Positions 1 through 27,325 of a DNA stretch of 64,000 nt are shown here, piece after piece (within the stretch, counting starts at the first letter, position 1; every line of letters starts with the position of its first letter). The notes beneath the pieces are model-generated. The model searched no databases and had not been told where the DNA came from. It worked only from the letters and a program-made list of their open reading frames with translations. The stretch comes from Flaccisagitta enflata (Eukaryota > Chaetognatha > Sagittoidea > Aphragmophora): NCBI GenBank assembly GCA_965153355.1, contig OZ231127.1, forward strand, positions 6,324,001 through 6,388,000. The letters run 5' to 3'. The translations under genes were made by a program, and so were the position numbers.

Positions 1-2032
1 GAAAATATCAATGCAAACATTAGCTGAAGAAGTCTCAAACTATCTATACTACCTGTAAATCAAATGGCTGTAGATATTGATCACGGAGACAACGTGACTA
101 AAACCGGCAAAATTTCTTACCAACTATTCTTTTAACAGCATTGAATAATTTTTTTTTTTTTCAGATTTAACTAGTATCGACCTTTTGCAAAAGAAACGCT
201 GAAATCGCTTCTTAGGCATATTGCTGCCAAAAGAAAAAGAAACTATTTGCGTTAAGGATATTGAATATAAATACGTCAACATAGTCCTGCTTTTTCGTAC
301 AAGGAACACGGCGAAAATGAACAATATCCAATGAGAATGAGAATATCAAACATAATTAGCATAAAAAAGAGCGAATATATCAAAACTGAAGCTTTTTTTG
401 TTGTTTCATGATTGCAATGGAGGTAACAAACTTATTAAGATATTAATAATAATACAATTGGGCTCGAGCGTGACATCACGGTTTTTAAAAATCGAGACTG
501 AGAATAATCAAAATATGATGATATTAAAGAGGAAAAACATGGCGCGTTGATTACAATTTGAGTGACACGATTAAAACTGCGCAAATGAGAAAAATGAACG
601 ATGACTGAAGCGAGGATGAAAAAACAAAATGCATGACATCGACAATTAATGAATTGACCAAAATAATTCTGCTTCATTGATTTTAATCCAGCGTAATCTA
701 TTTCTTTCACGGAACGATATTTCATACATGCGGGGGAGACGATTATTCCGAGAAGGGAGAGACGACTAATCTAGGGAAGTCTTTTTTAAAACACGATTGA
801 CATTGACATGTTTTAAAACATAGTTTGTTGAAAAAAAAAAAAAAAAAAGAATTAGGTCTCTGTCTCGCAAGCGCCTTACTTAACCATAGACATTTCTCGA
901 GGGTAAACGGAAGTAAAAGAGAATATCACGGCCGAAAAAAAAAATCTTTCGACCTGTGAAACATGATGAAAGGCAACTTCCAAGCGTTGCAACACAGCTG
1001 TGAAGATTCCCTCATCACCAAAATAAAATGAGCTTTAAACTTTAATGCTTCATTATCTAGCCCTTTCCGCAAACAATCAATGAGAAATGAGAAAAGTTTG
1101 CAGAGGGCACCCAGAGCCCAGAGGCCATAGCATTTCAGCACCCAAGTCGGGATTACTAAAGAATATCGTTGAATCGACAATTACACAGATCACGCTGATA
1201 AATGTTTCGGTATCGACAGCCTCGCTTTAAAAAATTAGAATCCTTAAGGAATAGAGTACCCCCCCCCCTTTGTCCCTCCCCGTTGCGATCACTTCTCTCT
1301 CCCGTCATGGATGTATGGGAGCTAAAAAAATTGCCACATTCACCCAGTAATTCACCCAGTATTTCAAAACCGAGTCAAAAGTAAAACGGACTTGAGAAAC
1401 AGGGAATTAAAAAAAAAAAACTATTTTTTTTTACTTTTTGCCCTATTCATACATGAAACTCTTCCATTTAAAGACTATTTTATCTTATTTCTAACATTCT
1501 AAAATTTTCTTTTAGAAACTATTATTAAAATAAAAAAACAAAAACACCAAAAACTAGTTTTATATATAAAATCTATTCTTATTGAAAACTAACTGGATTT
1601 TCAAAACATGTCAAGACCGACTTTTACCACATCCATGGATATGGTGGACACGGCGACCCAAAATATCTGTGTCCTTCCCCCCTTGCATAATAGGGGCGAT
1701 TCAGCGGGACCACGCGAGATACACACAAACGGCGAGTCGAAAAACGAGTTTTGAGTCGAGTGAAACACGGCGAAGGAGACAAAAAATGGTAACGATGATG
1801 TATCAAAAATTTGTGAAAGAGAAAAGGGGGGGTGTTCATTCTTGGAATAGAACGGATAGAGGATGATTATACAGAGAAAAACATGATTAACGCGCGTATG
1901 GCTGCATTGAAAATTTCACGACGTCCTCTCGCATACAGATGGCTGCGCGAAAAATTTTGTACGAAGTCTACACACATCCCAAATATAAAATCCATGTGTG
2001 CCGCACTGAATTTTTTTTCATGGCGTCAATCT
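1..2032. other. Region downstream of ARID1, no gene recognised
   Basis: This stretch lies beyond the ARID1 stop codon on the minus strand, so it should contain the ARID1 3' UTR and then intergenic DNA. I see AT-rich sequence, short A or T runs (for example near 830-850 and 1411-1437) and only short ORFs with no recognisable protein. I could not find a convincing minus-strand AATAAA polyadenylation signal close to the stop, so the end of the transcript is not placed. Confidence 0.5.
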
Positions 2033-17717
<15,685 letters not shown>

Positions 17718-17741
17718 CTGTCACAAGGAAAAGCGAGTAGC

Positions 17742-17875
17742 AGCAAGGCCAATGGCCTAAAAAAAAGTAAAGTGTGACCCACAGACCGACGGACTGACAG
17801 ACTAACGGACCAACGGACCGACGGACCAACGGACCTACAAAGCGGGGTGTAGTCACGTAGCACGCGACTATAAAT
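17742..17875 (+). mobile_element. Hairpin-ended element just upstream of ARID1 exon a
   Basis: It starts near CAAGGCCAATGGCC, carries tandem ACGGACCAACGGACC units, then ACAAAGCGGGGTGT, and ends with the hairpin AGTCACGT-agc-ACGCGACT. It begins about 24 bp from the exon a acceptor. Confidence 0.6.
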
Positions 17876-18073
17876 GCCAAGCAATTACTTTTCATATGTT
17901 TTTTTCAAAATTGAATTATCTTTATCACTTTTGGAGTAATGTCGTCATCAAATGTTACAGTCAAGATGGATCAGACTGTATGTACGATCTACCATATAGG
18001 CTATAACTCATCCAATCAAGTATAGGAAAGCTCTCATTATAGGTAAAACTTATTTTCTTCACAATAACCTCAG

Positions 18074-18316
18074 ATCATCATTCCCTTCGAACTTTAATTG
18101 GCGTGCAAATGATCGCCAACTGCCCGTCGATCAACCATCAGAATGAACAGTGGGCGGAAAATTGCGCCTCAGCATTTAACTACTCAAGAAAAATGTTGAC
18201 TTCATCGTCAATTCTCCTCAACATTCCTGTGACCACCAAGGGTCATGTCACTTACGCCAACATGTACTGCGCCTTGTGTCACGACACACGCGATTTCGAT
18301 TTTTGGGACGCCACAG
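18074..18316 (+). CDS. Putative exon of receptor-like ectodomain (secretin/adhesion-like GPCR type)
   Basis: A plus-strand 243-bp open segment lies between an acceptor (AATAACCTCAG|ATC) and a donor (CCACAG|GTGATT). It encodes HHSLRTLIGVQMIANCPSIN, a W-x3-C pair, then a PVTTKGHVTYANMYCALC stretch and a Trp. The pattern CP...W...C...PV...Y-N-YCA-C...W is one I associate with extracellular regions of secretin/adhesion-like receptors in marine invertebrates; I give no specific orthologue. Transcription would be divergent from ARID1. No transmembrane exons were found nearby, so it could be a gene fragment. Confidence 0.42.
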
Positions 18317-18485
18317 GTGATTGGAGCAGAGAGAGAGAGAGAGAGAGAGAGAACACACTCGCGCGCAGATCTAGACAAAAAAGATGACTGGCTGACAGAG
18401 ATAGAAAGACAGAGAGGCAGACCAAAACAGAGAGAAAAAAGATTCCACCTTCCAACTAAAAACCATTTGTCCTCATTCAATACAG

Positions 18486-18702
18486 TGATGGAGCCTTCTG
18501 AATGTTTCAAGGAGGTCTTTTACAACAGCACAATAGGGGGGTTCTCAGATGAAATCATCAGGAAGAAACTTAATGAGAACTCTTCAGAACATGGAATGGA
18601 AAAGTGCATTCCAGATGGGATCATACGTGCCAAACCAAACCAAATGATAAGCGATTGGTTGAAGCAATCAGGACCTGTCAAGTCAACTTCTCGGTTTTCA
18701 AG
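18486..18702 (+). CDS. Putative second exon of the receptor-like gene
   Basis: After the preceding donor (phase 1) an acceptor at ATTCAATACAG|TG restores phase. The exon encodes VMEPSECFKEVFYNSTIGGF, continues with a Cys (EKCIPDGII) and ends FS(R/S) at the donor CAAG|GTAATC. Cys spacing and an NST glycosylation sequon suit an extracellular domain. I do not recognise the sequence. What follows up to 19.2 kb has no further exon I can support. Confidence 0.38.
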
Positions 18703-19215
18703 GTAATCTTGTAAATATTGTGCACAATGTCAATAAGGTTAGAAAATCAAATACTTTAGCAGTTATATTAAAATCAATGAAAAAATGAAAGTCTCAGAAA
18801 AACGGCTTCCAGACCTGATTTCTTTGAAACTTGTAAATGTAGTTTTTTTCATTCTTTCATCTACATATTCTCAATAATGGGCGCAAAATTGTGATCTTGG
18901 TCTCAAACTGAAGCACCATAAATGTTTGTTTAGATTTTCCTTACAACTTTATGTTGCCATGACATTTTTATGTCTGAAACGCTTGTTTGATTGAGAGTCA
19001 ATAACACTTACTCTGTGGATGGAAACAGACCTTCACAATTTCGCTTGTGTCTTCTCAACTGCTTCAATTTCTCATTTCTTACAAACTAAAGCAAAAAAAA
19101 AAAACGTCAGGCAGTTCTCTACTAGGAGCAACTTTCAGATTTTGAATGTCATGGGTAGTTCAAGAGGAATAATCTTTTACTTTCCCCACTTGAAGTTGTT
19201 CACCCCTTTACTATC
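18703..19215. other. AT-rich region, nothing recognised
   Basis: No convincing exon, RNA gene or repeat boundary seen; only short ORFs. It could be intron of the putative plus-strand receptor-like gene. Confidence 0.4.
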
Positions 19216-19560
19216 TTCACAAAAAAAATCTTTCCGCACGTTTTAGCATATATCTCTGCTTACATTTGACCAATCTATAAAAAATTGGTGACTAAATCAA
19301 AGCTCTTCGAATTAGATAGCGATCTATGCAAACCGCATCTCTCTAACTCATCGCGTTCAAAAGTTAATCAACTTTGAATGAAATGTTTCATTTTCGCTTT
19401 TACCATTCCACCCAATCTTGAAAAGATATCAATTCACTCTTTTTAAAGTTACTTTTAAACATATTGAGCTAGTTAGATGCAGTTTGCGTAGACTGCTTGC
19501 AAATTCGAAGGGCTTCATTTATGTCACCTATTTTTCTAGATTCATTGAGTTTCTTTAGAG
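19216..19560. mobile_element. Degenerate inverted-repeat element, related to 53.5 and 55.7 kb
   Basis: The phrase GCAAACCGCATCTCTCTAAC and its inverted relative GTTAGATGCAGTTTGCGTAG form two opposing halves. Related inverted copies are at about 53530-53650 and 55680-55850 (GATGCGGTTTGCGTAGATCG). It has no ORF. Confidence 0.6.
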
Positions 19561-21083
19561 CTATAGTCCAGGATTTAAAGAAAAGGACTCGGCGAATTTG
19601 GAGCAAAGCCTGAAAATTTACATGCAGGGTCAGTTTTTTGTGCTGAACAAGACTGGATGGGGTACACGTTTGATTTTTTAGTGTACCCCATTAAAAAACC
19701 CCCCCAAAAAAAAAACAAAAACACTTTGAAGTTGCACTGACGCCAAACGAACTGACCGATCTTTATAAAATTTTAGGTGAAGAAAAATATGCCTTTTTTC
19801 TACTTGCATGCAAAATTTCAGCAAAATCGGTCAAGTAGAAGCGGAGATATTGCCGTTTAAAGTCTAGGCCTATTTTCAAAAAAAGGGCTATGTTTCAATT
19901 TTTGGGTAAAATTTTTTTTTTTTTGAGCTAGAAGTCTGATACTAGTTTTGATTATTCATTTTACCCCAATTTACTCTAAAAACAAAAGAAATTGAAAAAA
20001 TTCCATGTTTTTTTTATATTTTTGCTCAAAAAATCAAAAAATTGAGTTTCAGAATTAAGGCCTGATTTTTGAAAAAGGCTAGTTCTAGGAAAATATTGAA
20101 ATTATTGGCGCCCACTATGGGAATCAATTGTCATCAAGTGTACTAACTTATTCCCAAACTTTCAGAGGGGTACATCAACCCAAAAAGACAAAAAAATGTT
20201 TTAAAGTTTAAGAGAAAAAGATCCTAAAATCGTGCATTTTTGGACTTCTTGGGAATTTTGGTTATGCTACAGCCAAACACTTTGAGCAATTGGCTTGAAT
20301 TTTGTATGCAAGTCCCTATATGTAAGGGTCATATCTGAGTCAAATTTCAGCTTATTAATCAAACATTGAATTTTTCATGTATCTCAAAGTGGGTAAAAAA
20401 ATGTTAATTTTTGGGTAAAAGAATGCTAAATTTTGGTATTTTTTCTTTAAATTTTTTTGTCTTTTTAGGTTAGTGTAGCCCTTTGAAATTTTTGAAATAA
20501 ATTGGTACACTTAATAACAACAGATTCATAAAGTAGGCACCAGTAATTTTAAATCTTTTCCTTGAACTGGCCGAAGATACACAGCAATTTTGAAAATTGA
20601 TTTTTGTTTTTCCAAGCCAAAAATGAAAAAACCACCAAATTTTTAAAAAATTTTTTGCTTTTTAGGTCAGTTAGGATATAGTCCATGTTTGAAAACAATT
20701 TCAGACTTAAAGCTCAAAAAAACTAAATTTTACCCTAAAATTGAAACATAGCTCTTTTTTTGAAAATAGGCCTAGACTTTAAACAGCAATATCTCCTTCT
20801 ACTGAACCGATTTTGCTGAAATTTTACATGAAAGTAAAGAAAAGGCATAATTTTCTTCACCTAAAATTTTATAACAATCGGTCAATTTGTTTGGCGTCAG
20901 TGCAACTTCAAAGTTATTTTTTTTGAAAAAACACGTTTTTTATGGGGTACACTAAAAAATCAGATGTGTACCCCATCTAGTCTTCTTCAGCACAAGCAGC
21001 CCTATGTGTGTGCGAATTTACAGGCTTTGCTCCAAAGTCGCCAAGATCTGTGCTTTTATTCCTTTTAGAGACTGGACTACTAC
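19561..21083. mobile_element. 1.5 kb foldback element
   Basis: The two halves are inverted copies. Left blocks GGAGCAAAGCCTG, GGGGTACAC, AAGTTGCACTGACGCCAAAC and TTAGGTGAAGAAAA recur inverted near the right end as CAGGCTTTGCTCC, GTGTACCCC, GTTTGGCGTCAGTGCAACTT and TTTTCTTCACCTAA. The short ORF near 21004 is part of the right arm. No transposase ORF is present. Confidence 0.8.
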
Positions 21084-21300
21084 AAGTCTAAACGTAGGCT
21101 TGAATGGTTTGGAACGCAATCACTCTAAAGTACCTTCAGAAGCGCCAGGAACCGCTACCCCAATTAATGGCGCCCGTGATTCAGTTGAGGGTTGCTGACA
21201 CTTATTATTTATTGATTCGCGGTCCACTAGTAATCCTTTACTAGTCAACAAATGAACTTATTTTCAAGGTGGAAAGATTTTTTTGTGGAGATGGTAGTTG
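21084..21300. repeat. Flank shared with an inverted copy at 53.3-53.5 kb
   Basis: TGAGGGTTGCTGACACTTATT, the CTTTACTAGTCAAC phrase and AAGGTGGAAAGATTT all recur on the opposite strand at 53300-53480. The repeat unit is therefore longer than the 1.5 kb foldback alone. An ORF starting at 21269 begins inside this shared sequence and I do not accept it as a gene. Confidence 0.6.
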
Positions 21301-21756
21301 TTGGTTATCCTTTGCATCATCTTGTTCCAAAAATTCTTTGCAGAAATTAATCTTGGTGAATTGCTCTAGCAGACTAAGAACTTCGAAGAAAAACACTTTG
21401 GTTATGAAGGATACTGTGTATTTTTACATCAATAAAATGCATGAATTTTCAGATCGATGTTCGACCCATCATCATATGCATAGACTGAGAAACAGAAAAA
21501 GAGACAAGAGAATTTAAAGGAAAAGAAATGAAAAGAGAGAGAGATGAAAACCAGACAGGAGGATTGACCAGAATTGATTATAAGACCCAGAATTGGTTAA
21601 CCCCCCCTCCCCTTGCCGCCATCCAAGAGACACTAAGTCACTGCTATTTTCTGGAAGACAGGGTCCCATTGAGATGTCTTGACATAGGCGCCCATATCAT
21701 TATTGAGTCCCGATCCTGATTTCAAGGGCTTCGCGGACTTTGGCGTTGTAGGCCAA

Positions 21757-21835
21757 ACATTTTTAGTCGCGTGAACGCGACTCTAGAAGCCGCTGGGTCG
21801 GTCGGTCGGTCGGTTGGTCGCACATTGCTGCGAAT
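21757..21835 (-). mobile_element. Truncated hairpin-ended element
   Basis: On plus it reads TTTTTAGTCGCGTGAACGCG followed by ACTCTAGAAGCCGCTG and GGTCGGTCGG repeats. This is the 3' hairpin end of the family with a perfect AGTCGCGT/ACGCGACT stem. No AACAAGGCC end was found. Confidence 0.6.
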
Positions 21836-21919
21836 CTGATATTATGGACGCAGGAAGGCTAAATCGCGACCATCACCAAAATCACTCTATCACTGTTTAC
21901 TGATATATATGCATCTCTT

Positions 21920-22353
21920 ATACACTCTTTATTTTTTATAAGAACCTAGTTTATAAGAACATCAAGGAAGCTTCGAATGGCCTCAATTAAGAACATCTTA
22001 GAAGATCATACCAAGGCTTCATGTCTGGAGAAAAATTTCGCTTAATGTAAAATTAAAAAAAAAATAAAGAAAACATTTGAATTTTAGTAAAATTAATATG
22101 ATATTTTAAGATTTTTAAATAAAGATCATGAAAATATCCTTAAACTCTATTGATTAACATTTGTTTTAACAGTATTTTATAAAAATATATTTACTATAAT
22201 TGAGTAATAGTTTAATATTAGGTTTCCTATAGTTTATATCGTATTTAGAATTAAGAACGCTCTAAGAACATTGAAGGCTTCATTTGGTCTTGAAAATAAG
22301 AACATGAAGCCTTTGAAAAAAAAATGACGTTCTTATAAAAAATAAAGAGTGTA
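21920..22353. mobile_element. Foldback element with TACACTCTTTATTTTT termini
   Basis: TACACTCTTTATTTTTTATA and its complement TATAAAAAATAAAGAGTGTA form the ends. Subterminal TTATAAGAAC phrases are repeated in both halves. Same architecture as 5739-6396 and 57499-60669. Length 434 bp, no ORF. Confidence 0.8.
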
Positions 22354-23065
22354 CATGTTTCAACCGTATTTGGGTTAAGAAATTCATTATTTTACTCGTA
22401 AGCTTGGTCGAAAGTGAACTAGTCAGAAAAATCCCAAAAAAATCAAAAAATTGAATTCAATCTTTGATATCAATTTTTTTTCAAGAAAATTCAATAAAGT
22501 TTGTAAACAAAGCTTTTTTTTAGAGGTTTTATGTCTAAATTGGTAAGAGAAATAAAAAAACCTAGAGGGAGCTCAAAAATCAGACCCGAACCAATCTCTG
22601 TAAAACATGCTGAAGGCTAATTTATGTAGTAAAATGATAATGAAATTGCTGTTTGCTGGATCCAACAAACAGAAACCTACTCCTAACATCTCACTGATAA
22701 GTTTTATATACCTTGTGTGCATGTGAAGGTGGAAGTTGCGTCAAATCACTTGGAAGATGATATGAAAATGTAAAAAAGTCCAGCTTTTGCATTAACTACG
22801 AGCTGCTACATAGGGTTGAGAGGCAGGTATATGTATATGAAGAGAGGATAGAAGAAAAGAAAAGAAGAGAGAAGAAAAGAAGAGAAGAGAGAAAAAAAGA
22901 AAAGAAGAGAGAGAAAAAGAAAAGAAGAGATAAGAAACAAAATAGTTTAAGAATGGGACAAGTATTATAAACGGAAGAGTGATTGAGAGTTGGTAGACAG
23001 TTATAGAATAACGGACAGAAACACTACCCAAAAATCTAAAAAGAAGGCCAAGCAGTAACATTTAT
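22354..23065. other. AT-rich region with a GA-rich stretch, no gene
   Basis: Non-repetitive AT-rich sequence with a GAGAAAAG-rich stretch at about 22840-22935. No gene recognised. Confidence 0.5.
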
Positions 23066-23112
23066 CTCTCTCACTCTTCTTTTTATCTCTCTCTCTCTCC
23101 TCTCTCTCATAC

Positions 23113-23152
<40 letters not shown>
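23066..23152. repeat. (CT)n microsatellite
   Basis: CT dinucleotides with minor interruptions. Confidence 0.95.
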
Positions 23153-23154
<2 letters not shown>

Positions 23155-23390
23155 CCTAAGGGTAAGAATATTAATATTAAAAAATCTCAGGATTATGTCA
23201 AATTGTAGGATTTGCCTGCGTCCATCCCATACTAGACCAATTTTGACCCCAGGAATCCAATAATGACCTAAAACGCTGTCGAGGTGAATTTAGAGGAGAA
23301 GAAAGCAAAAACTGAGGGGGAAAGGAGAAACTAGAAAATACCAAAAATGCTGGCTAGAGGAGAGAGAGGAGATATATTTTAAAGGGATGA

Positions 23391-23440
23391 AGAGAGAGAG
23401 AGAGAGAGAGAGAGAGAATGCTGACGTAAATGTTTTAGAA

Positions 23441-23506
<66 letters not shown>
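23391..23506. repeat. Two (GA)n blocks
   Basis: GA arrays at 23391-23416 and 23442-23506, opposite in orientation to the CT blocks on either side. Confidence 0.95.
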
Positions 23507-23508
<2 letters not shown>

Positions 23509-24139
23509 CGATATTAAGTAAATCAATATACGCAAAAAAATACATTTTGAGATTCGGAAATGACTTAAACAGGTAACAAGACCATGTGGTCGCCAATGAT
23601 GGGCAATTAATCAGGAACAAAAGATAAAGTTTTGGTTTAAAAATATCGTTATAAATCGGAAAACTATCATTATTGCGTAATTACGTTGATGTTCCGAATA
23701 TCATCCATTACTATGTCACTTTCCCTCTCGGGTAATTCCTCCTGTTTATGTAGAAATGGCAATTTTGTTTCGTGTATAACATTTCATTGATAAATAGAAC
23801 AAACAGTTACGAGACTAAGAATAGTACAGATGATATACATCGAAATGATATGAAAGCGGCATGAGAGACATGATATTGAAAGACGGACGCGTGGTAAAAA
23901 GTTTCTAGACGAGTTAAATGAGCCATGAGGTTTGAGGTGTCTTCCTCGGAACTTCAATGAAAACAAAACCTGTGAAAAAAAAAAAAATCTCGGATTAAGA
24001 TTTTTTTTTCGCCTTCTTGATTGACTATGTCTCTCTCTTCCTCTTCGTTCTCTCACTTTAATTTGGTTCTCACACTCATATCTTAATGTAATCCGTCTCT
24101 CTGTTTCCGTTCTTGTCTGTATTGAAATCAGGCTGTGCG

Positions 24140-25270
<1,131 letters not shown>

Positions 25271-25739
25271 CATGTTTATTTTAAATCATGTGCGAGAAAG
25301 TCACTCTGGCGAACAAAAGGAGGAAAAAAAAATTGGTTCATCAAAAAGATGTACAAAGACGAAACAAGAAAAAACAAAAAGAAACGCATTCAAGTGATGA
25401 TTCATATTATTCTGTTGTTCATCCTAGTGTTAGGTAGAAGTGAAAGTCACCAACATAAATAACCTTCTCTTTTGAAAAAAAAAACAAATTTCCTGTGTCC
25501 GGTTCGCCGATCCCGACTAACGGTCCCAAGGAGGACGGCGGACGGGTTGCCCCGCAGAAATTAAAACCGTCATATTCTGTATAGATGAGAACCGAACATG
25601 TGTTTGCATGTGATGAGAGAGAGAAAAAGAGGGGGGGGGGGAACTGGAGAAAATGCTTGAAGACTTCAACCACCATTTGATCTCCCTTCCCCGGGGCCTC
25701 CACTTCCCCTTGCCGGTTGCCACCAGACCTATCCAACTC

Positions 25740-26195
25740 TAAGATGCTGCTGTTGGTAGTGACGGTGGTGGCTGTTGATGGTGGTGGTGCTGTTGTTATT
25801 GGTGGTGGAAGTGGTGGTGGCTATTGGTGGTGGTGCTGTTGTTGTTGGTGGTGGAAGTAGTGGTGGTTGTTGGTGATTCGTGGTGGTGCTTTTGGTGGTG
25901 GTGACGGTGGTGGTGACGGTGGTGGCTGTTGGTGGTGACAGTGGTGGCTGTAGGTGATGATTGTGGTGTTAGTGCTGTTGGTGGCAGTGTTGTGCTGGTG
26001 GTGGTGCTGTTGGTGGTGATGTTGGTAGTGACTCTTGGTGGTTATGTTGGTGCTGTAGGTGGTGGAAGTGGTGGTGACGATGGTGGCTGTTGGTGGTGGT
26101 GGTGGTGTTAGTTCTGTTGGTGGTGGTGTTGTGGTGGTGGTGCTGTTGGTAGTGACTGTTGGTGGTTATGCTGGTGCTGTTGGTGGTGGCTTTTT
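25740..26195. repeat. GGT/GTT trinucleotide-rich array
   Basis: Imperfect GGTGGTGGTG / GTTGTTGGTG units, about 450 bp. Confidence 0.9.
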
Positions 26196-26363
26196 CCCGT
26201 CATTAAGAATTATTTAGATTGAAGGAGTTTCACGCATGACTGCACGTCCGCTTAAACATCGAACCATAACTTAAAATTGAATGAGGATGGATGAACATGG
26301 TTCAGACAATTTCTACGGATGTGATCAGACAAAATCCATCGAACAGTCCAAATTGTATAGTTC

Positions 26364-26510
26364 AGTTGAACCCCGCAAAAAACGGATACCAAAGGTCTTA
26401 CAAATTTCATCTGCTATAGCTGCTTTTTCATTACATTCATACAAGAAATAAAAATACTATGAAATAACTAAAAAAATTTTGCTGTCATAAGCAAATTTCC
26501 GTCATAATGG
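26364..26510. mobile_element. Remnant of pogo/Tigger-like MITE
   Basis: GTTGAACCCCGCAAAAAACG resembles the TIR of the 45.0 kb element (GGTTGAACCCCGCTCTAACG). The other end is not clear. Confidence 0.4.
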
Positions 26511-26527
26511 GGTGTCACCGCACGCAG

Positions 26528-27200
26528 ATTTTTAGTCGCGTGAACGCGACTCTAGAAGCCGCTGTGTCGGTTGGTCTGTCTGTCGGTCGGTCGGTCGGTC
26601 GGTCGGTAACTTTTTTGAAATATAGCTCTAATCTTCATTTTAAAGGTACTTTAGGGTACTTAAGGGTACTTAAGGTTAATTTTTGTCACTTAAGTCACCC
26701 CTTAAGTCACTTAAGTCACCCCTTAAGTCACTTAAGTCACCCCTTAAGTCACTTAAGTCACCCCTTAAGTCACTTAAGTCACCCCTTAAGTCACATAAGT
26801 CACCCCTTAAGTCACTTAAGTCACCCCTTAAGTCACTTAAGTCACCCCTTAAGTCACCCCTTAAGTCACTTAAGTCACCCCTTAAGTCACTAAGGTCACC
26901 CCTTAAGTCACTTAAGTCACCCCTTAAGTCACTAAGGTCACCCCTTAAGTCACTTAAGTCACCCCTTAAGTCACTTAAGTCACTTAAGTGACTTAGGTCA
27001 CTTCTTTAGTCACCTCTTAAGTCACCTCTTAAGTCACCTCTTAAGTCACCTCTTAAGTCACCTCTTAAGTTACTTTAGGGTACTTTAGGTATGAAGATAG
27101 ATATTTTCAGGTAATTATTAGTAATTATGTAATTACCTTGATTACCTTAATTACCTTTATTACCTTTATTACCACGCGACTAAGGTTTGTTGACCTTGTT
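26528..27200 (-). mobile_element. Hairpin-ended element carrying a minisatellite
   Basis: On the minus strand it begins AACAAGGTCAAC, has AGTCGCGTGG near the 5' end, and ends with the hairpin AGTCGCGT-tc-ACGCGACT then AAAAA. The interior holds GGTCGGTCGG repeats and the CACTTAAGTCACCCCTTAAGT-type minisatellite. Confidence 0.72.
26686..27075. repeat. Minisatellite, CACTTAAGTCACCCCTTAAGT-type unit
   Basis: About 21-bp units built from CTTAAGTCAC and CCCTTAAGTCAC, roughly 17-18 copies, grading to a CTCTTAAGTCAC variant. CTTAAG is self-complementary. It is internal to the 26528-27200 element. Confidence 0.93.
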
Positions 27201-27325
27201 ATAATCAGAGACTGGTTGAACGTCTCGCGTAGAGGATGCTTTTTCTTTTTTTACCGATCCAGAAAAATTACAACAGGTTGTTATCTAGATATTGTATTGA
27301 CATGAGTAATTACCCGAAAGATGGC

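Noticed and set aside
21269-21517. ORF with Cys residues that could continue the receptor-like gene
   Set aside because: Its first part is shared with the inverted repeat copy at 53.3 kb, it has no clear donor, and no known domain is visible.
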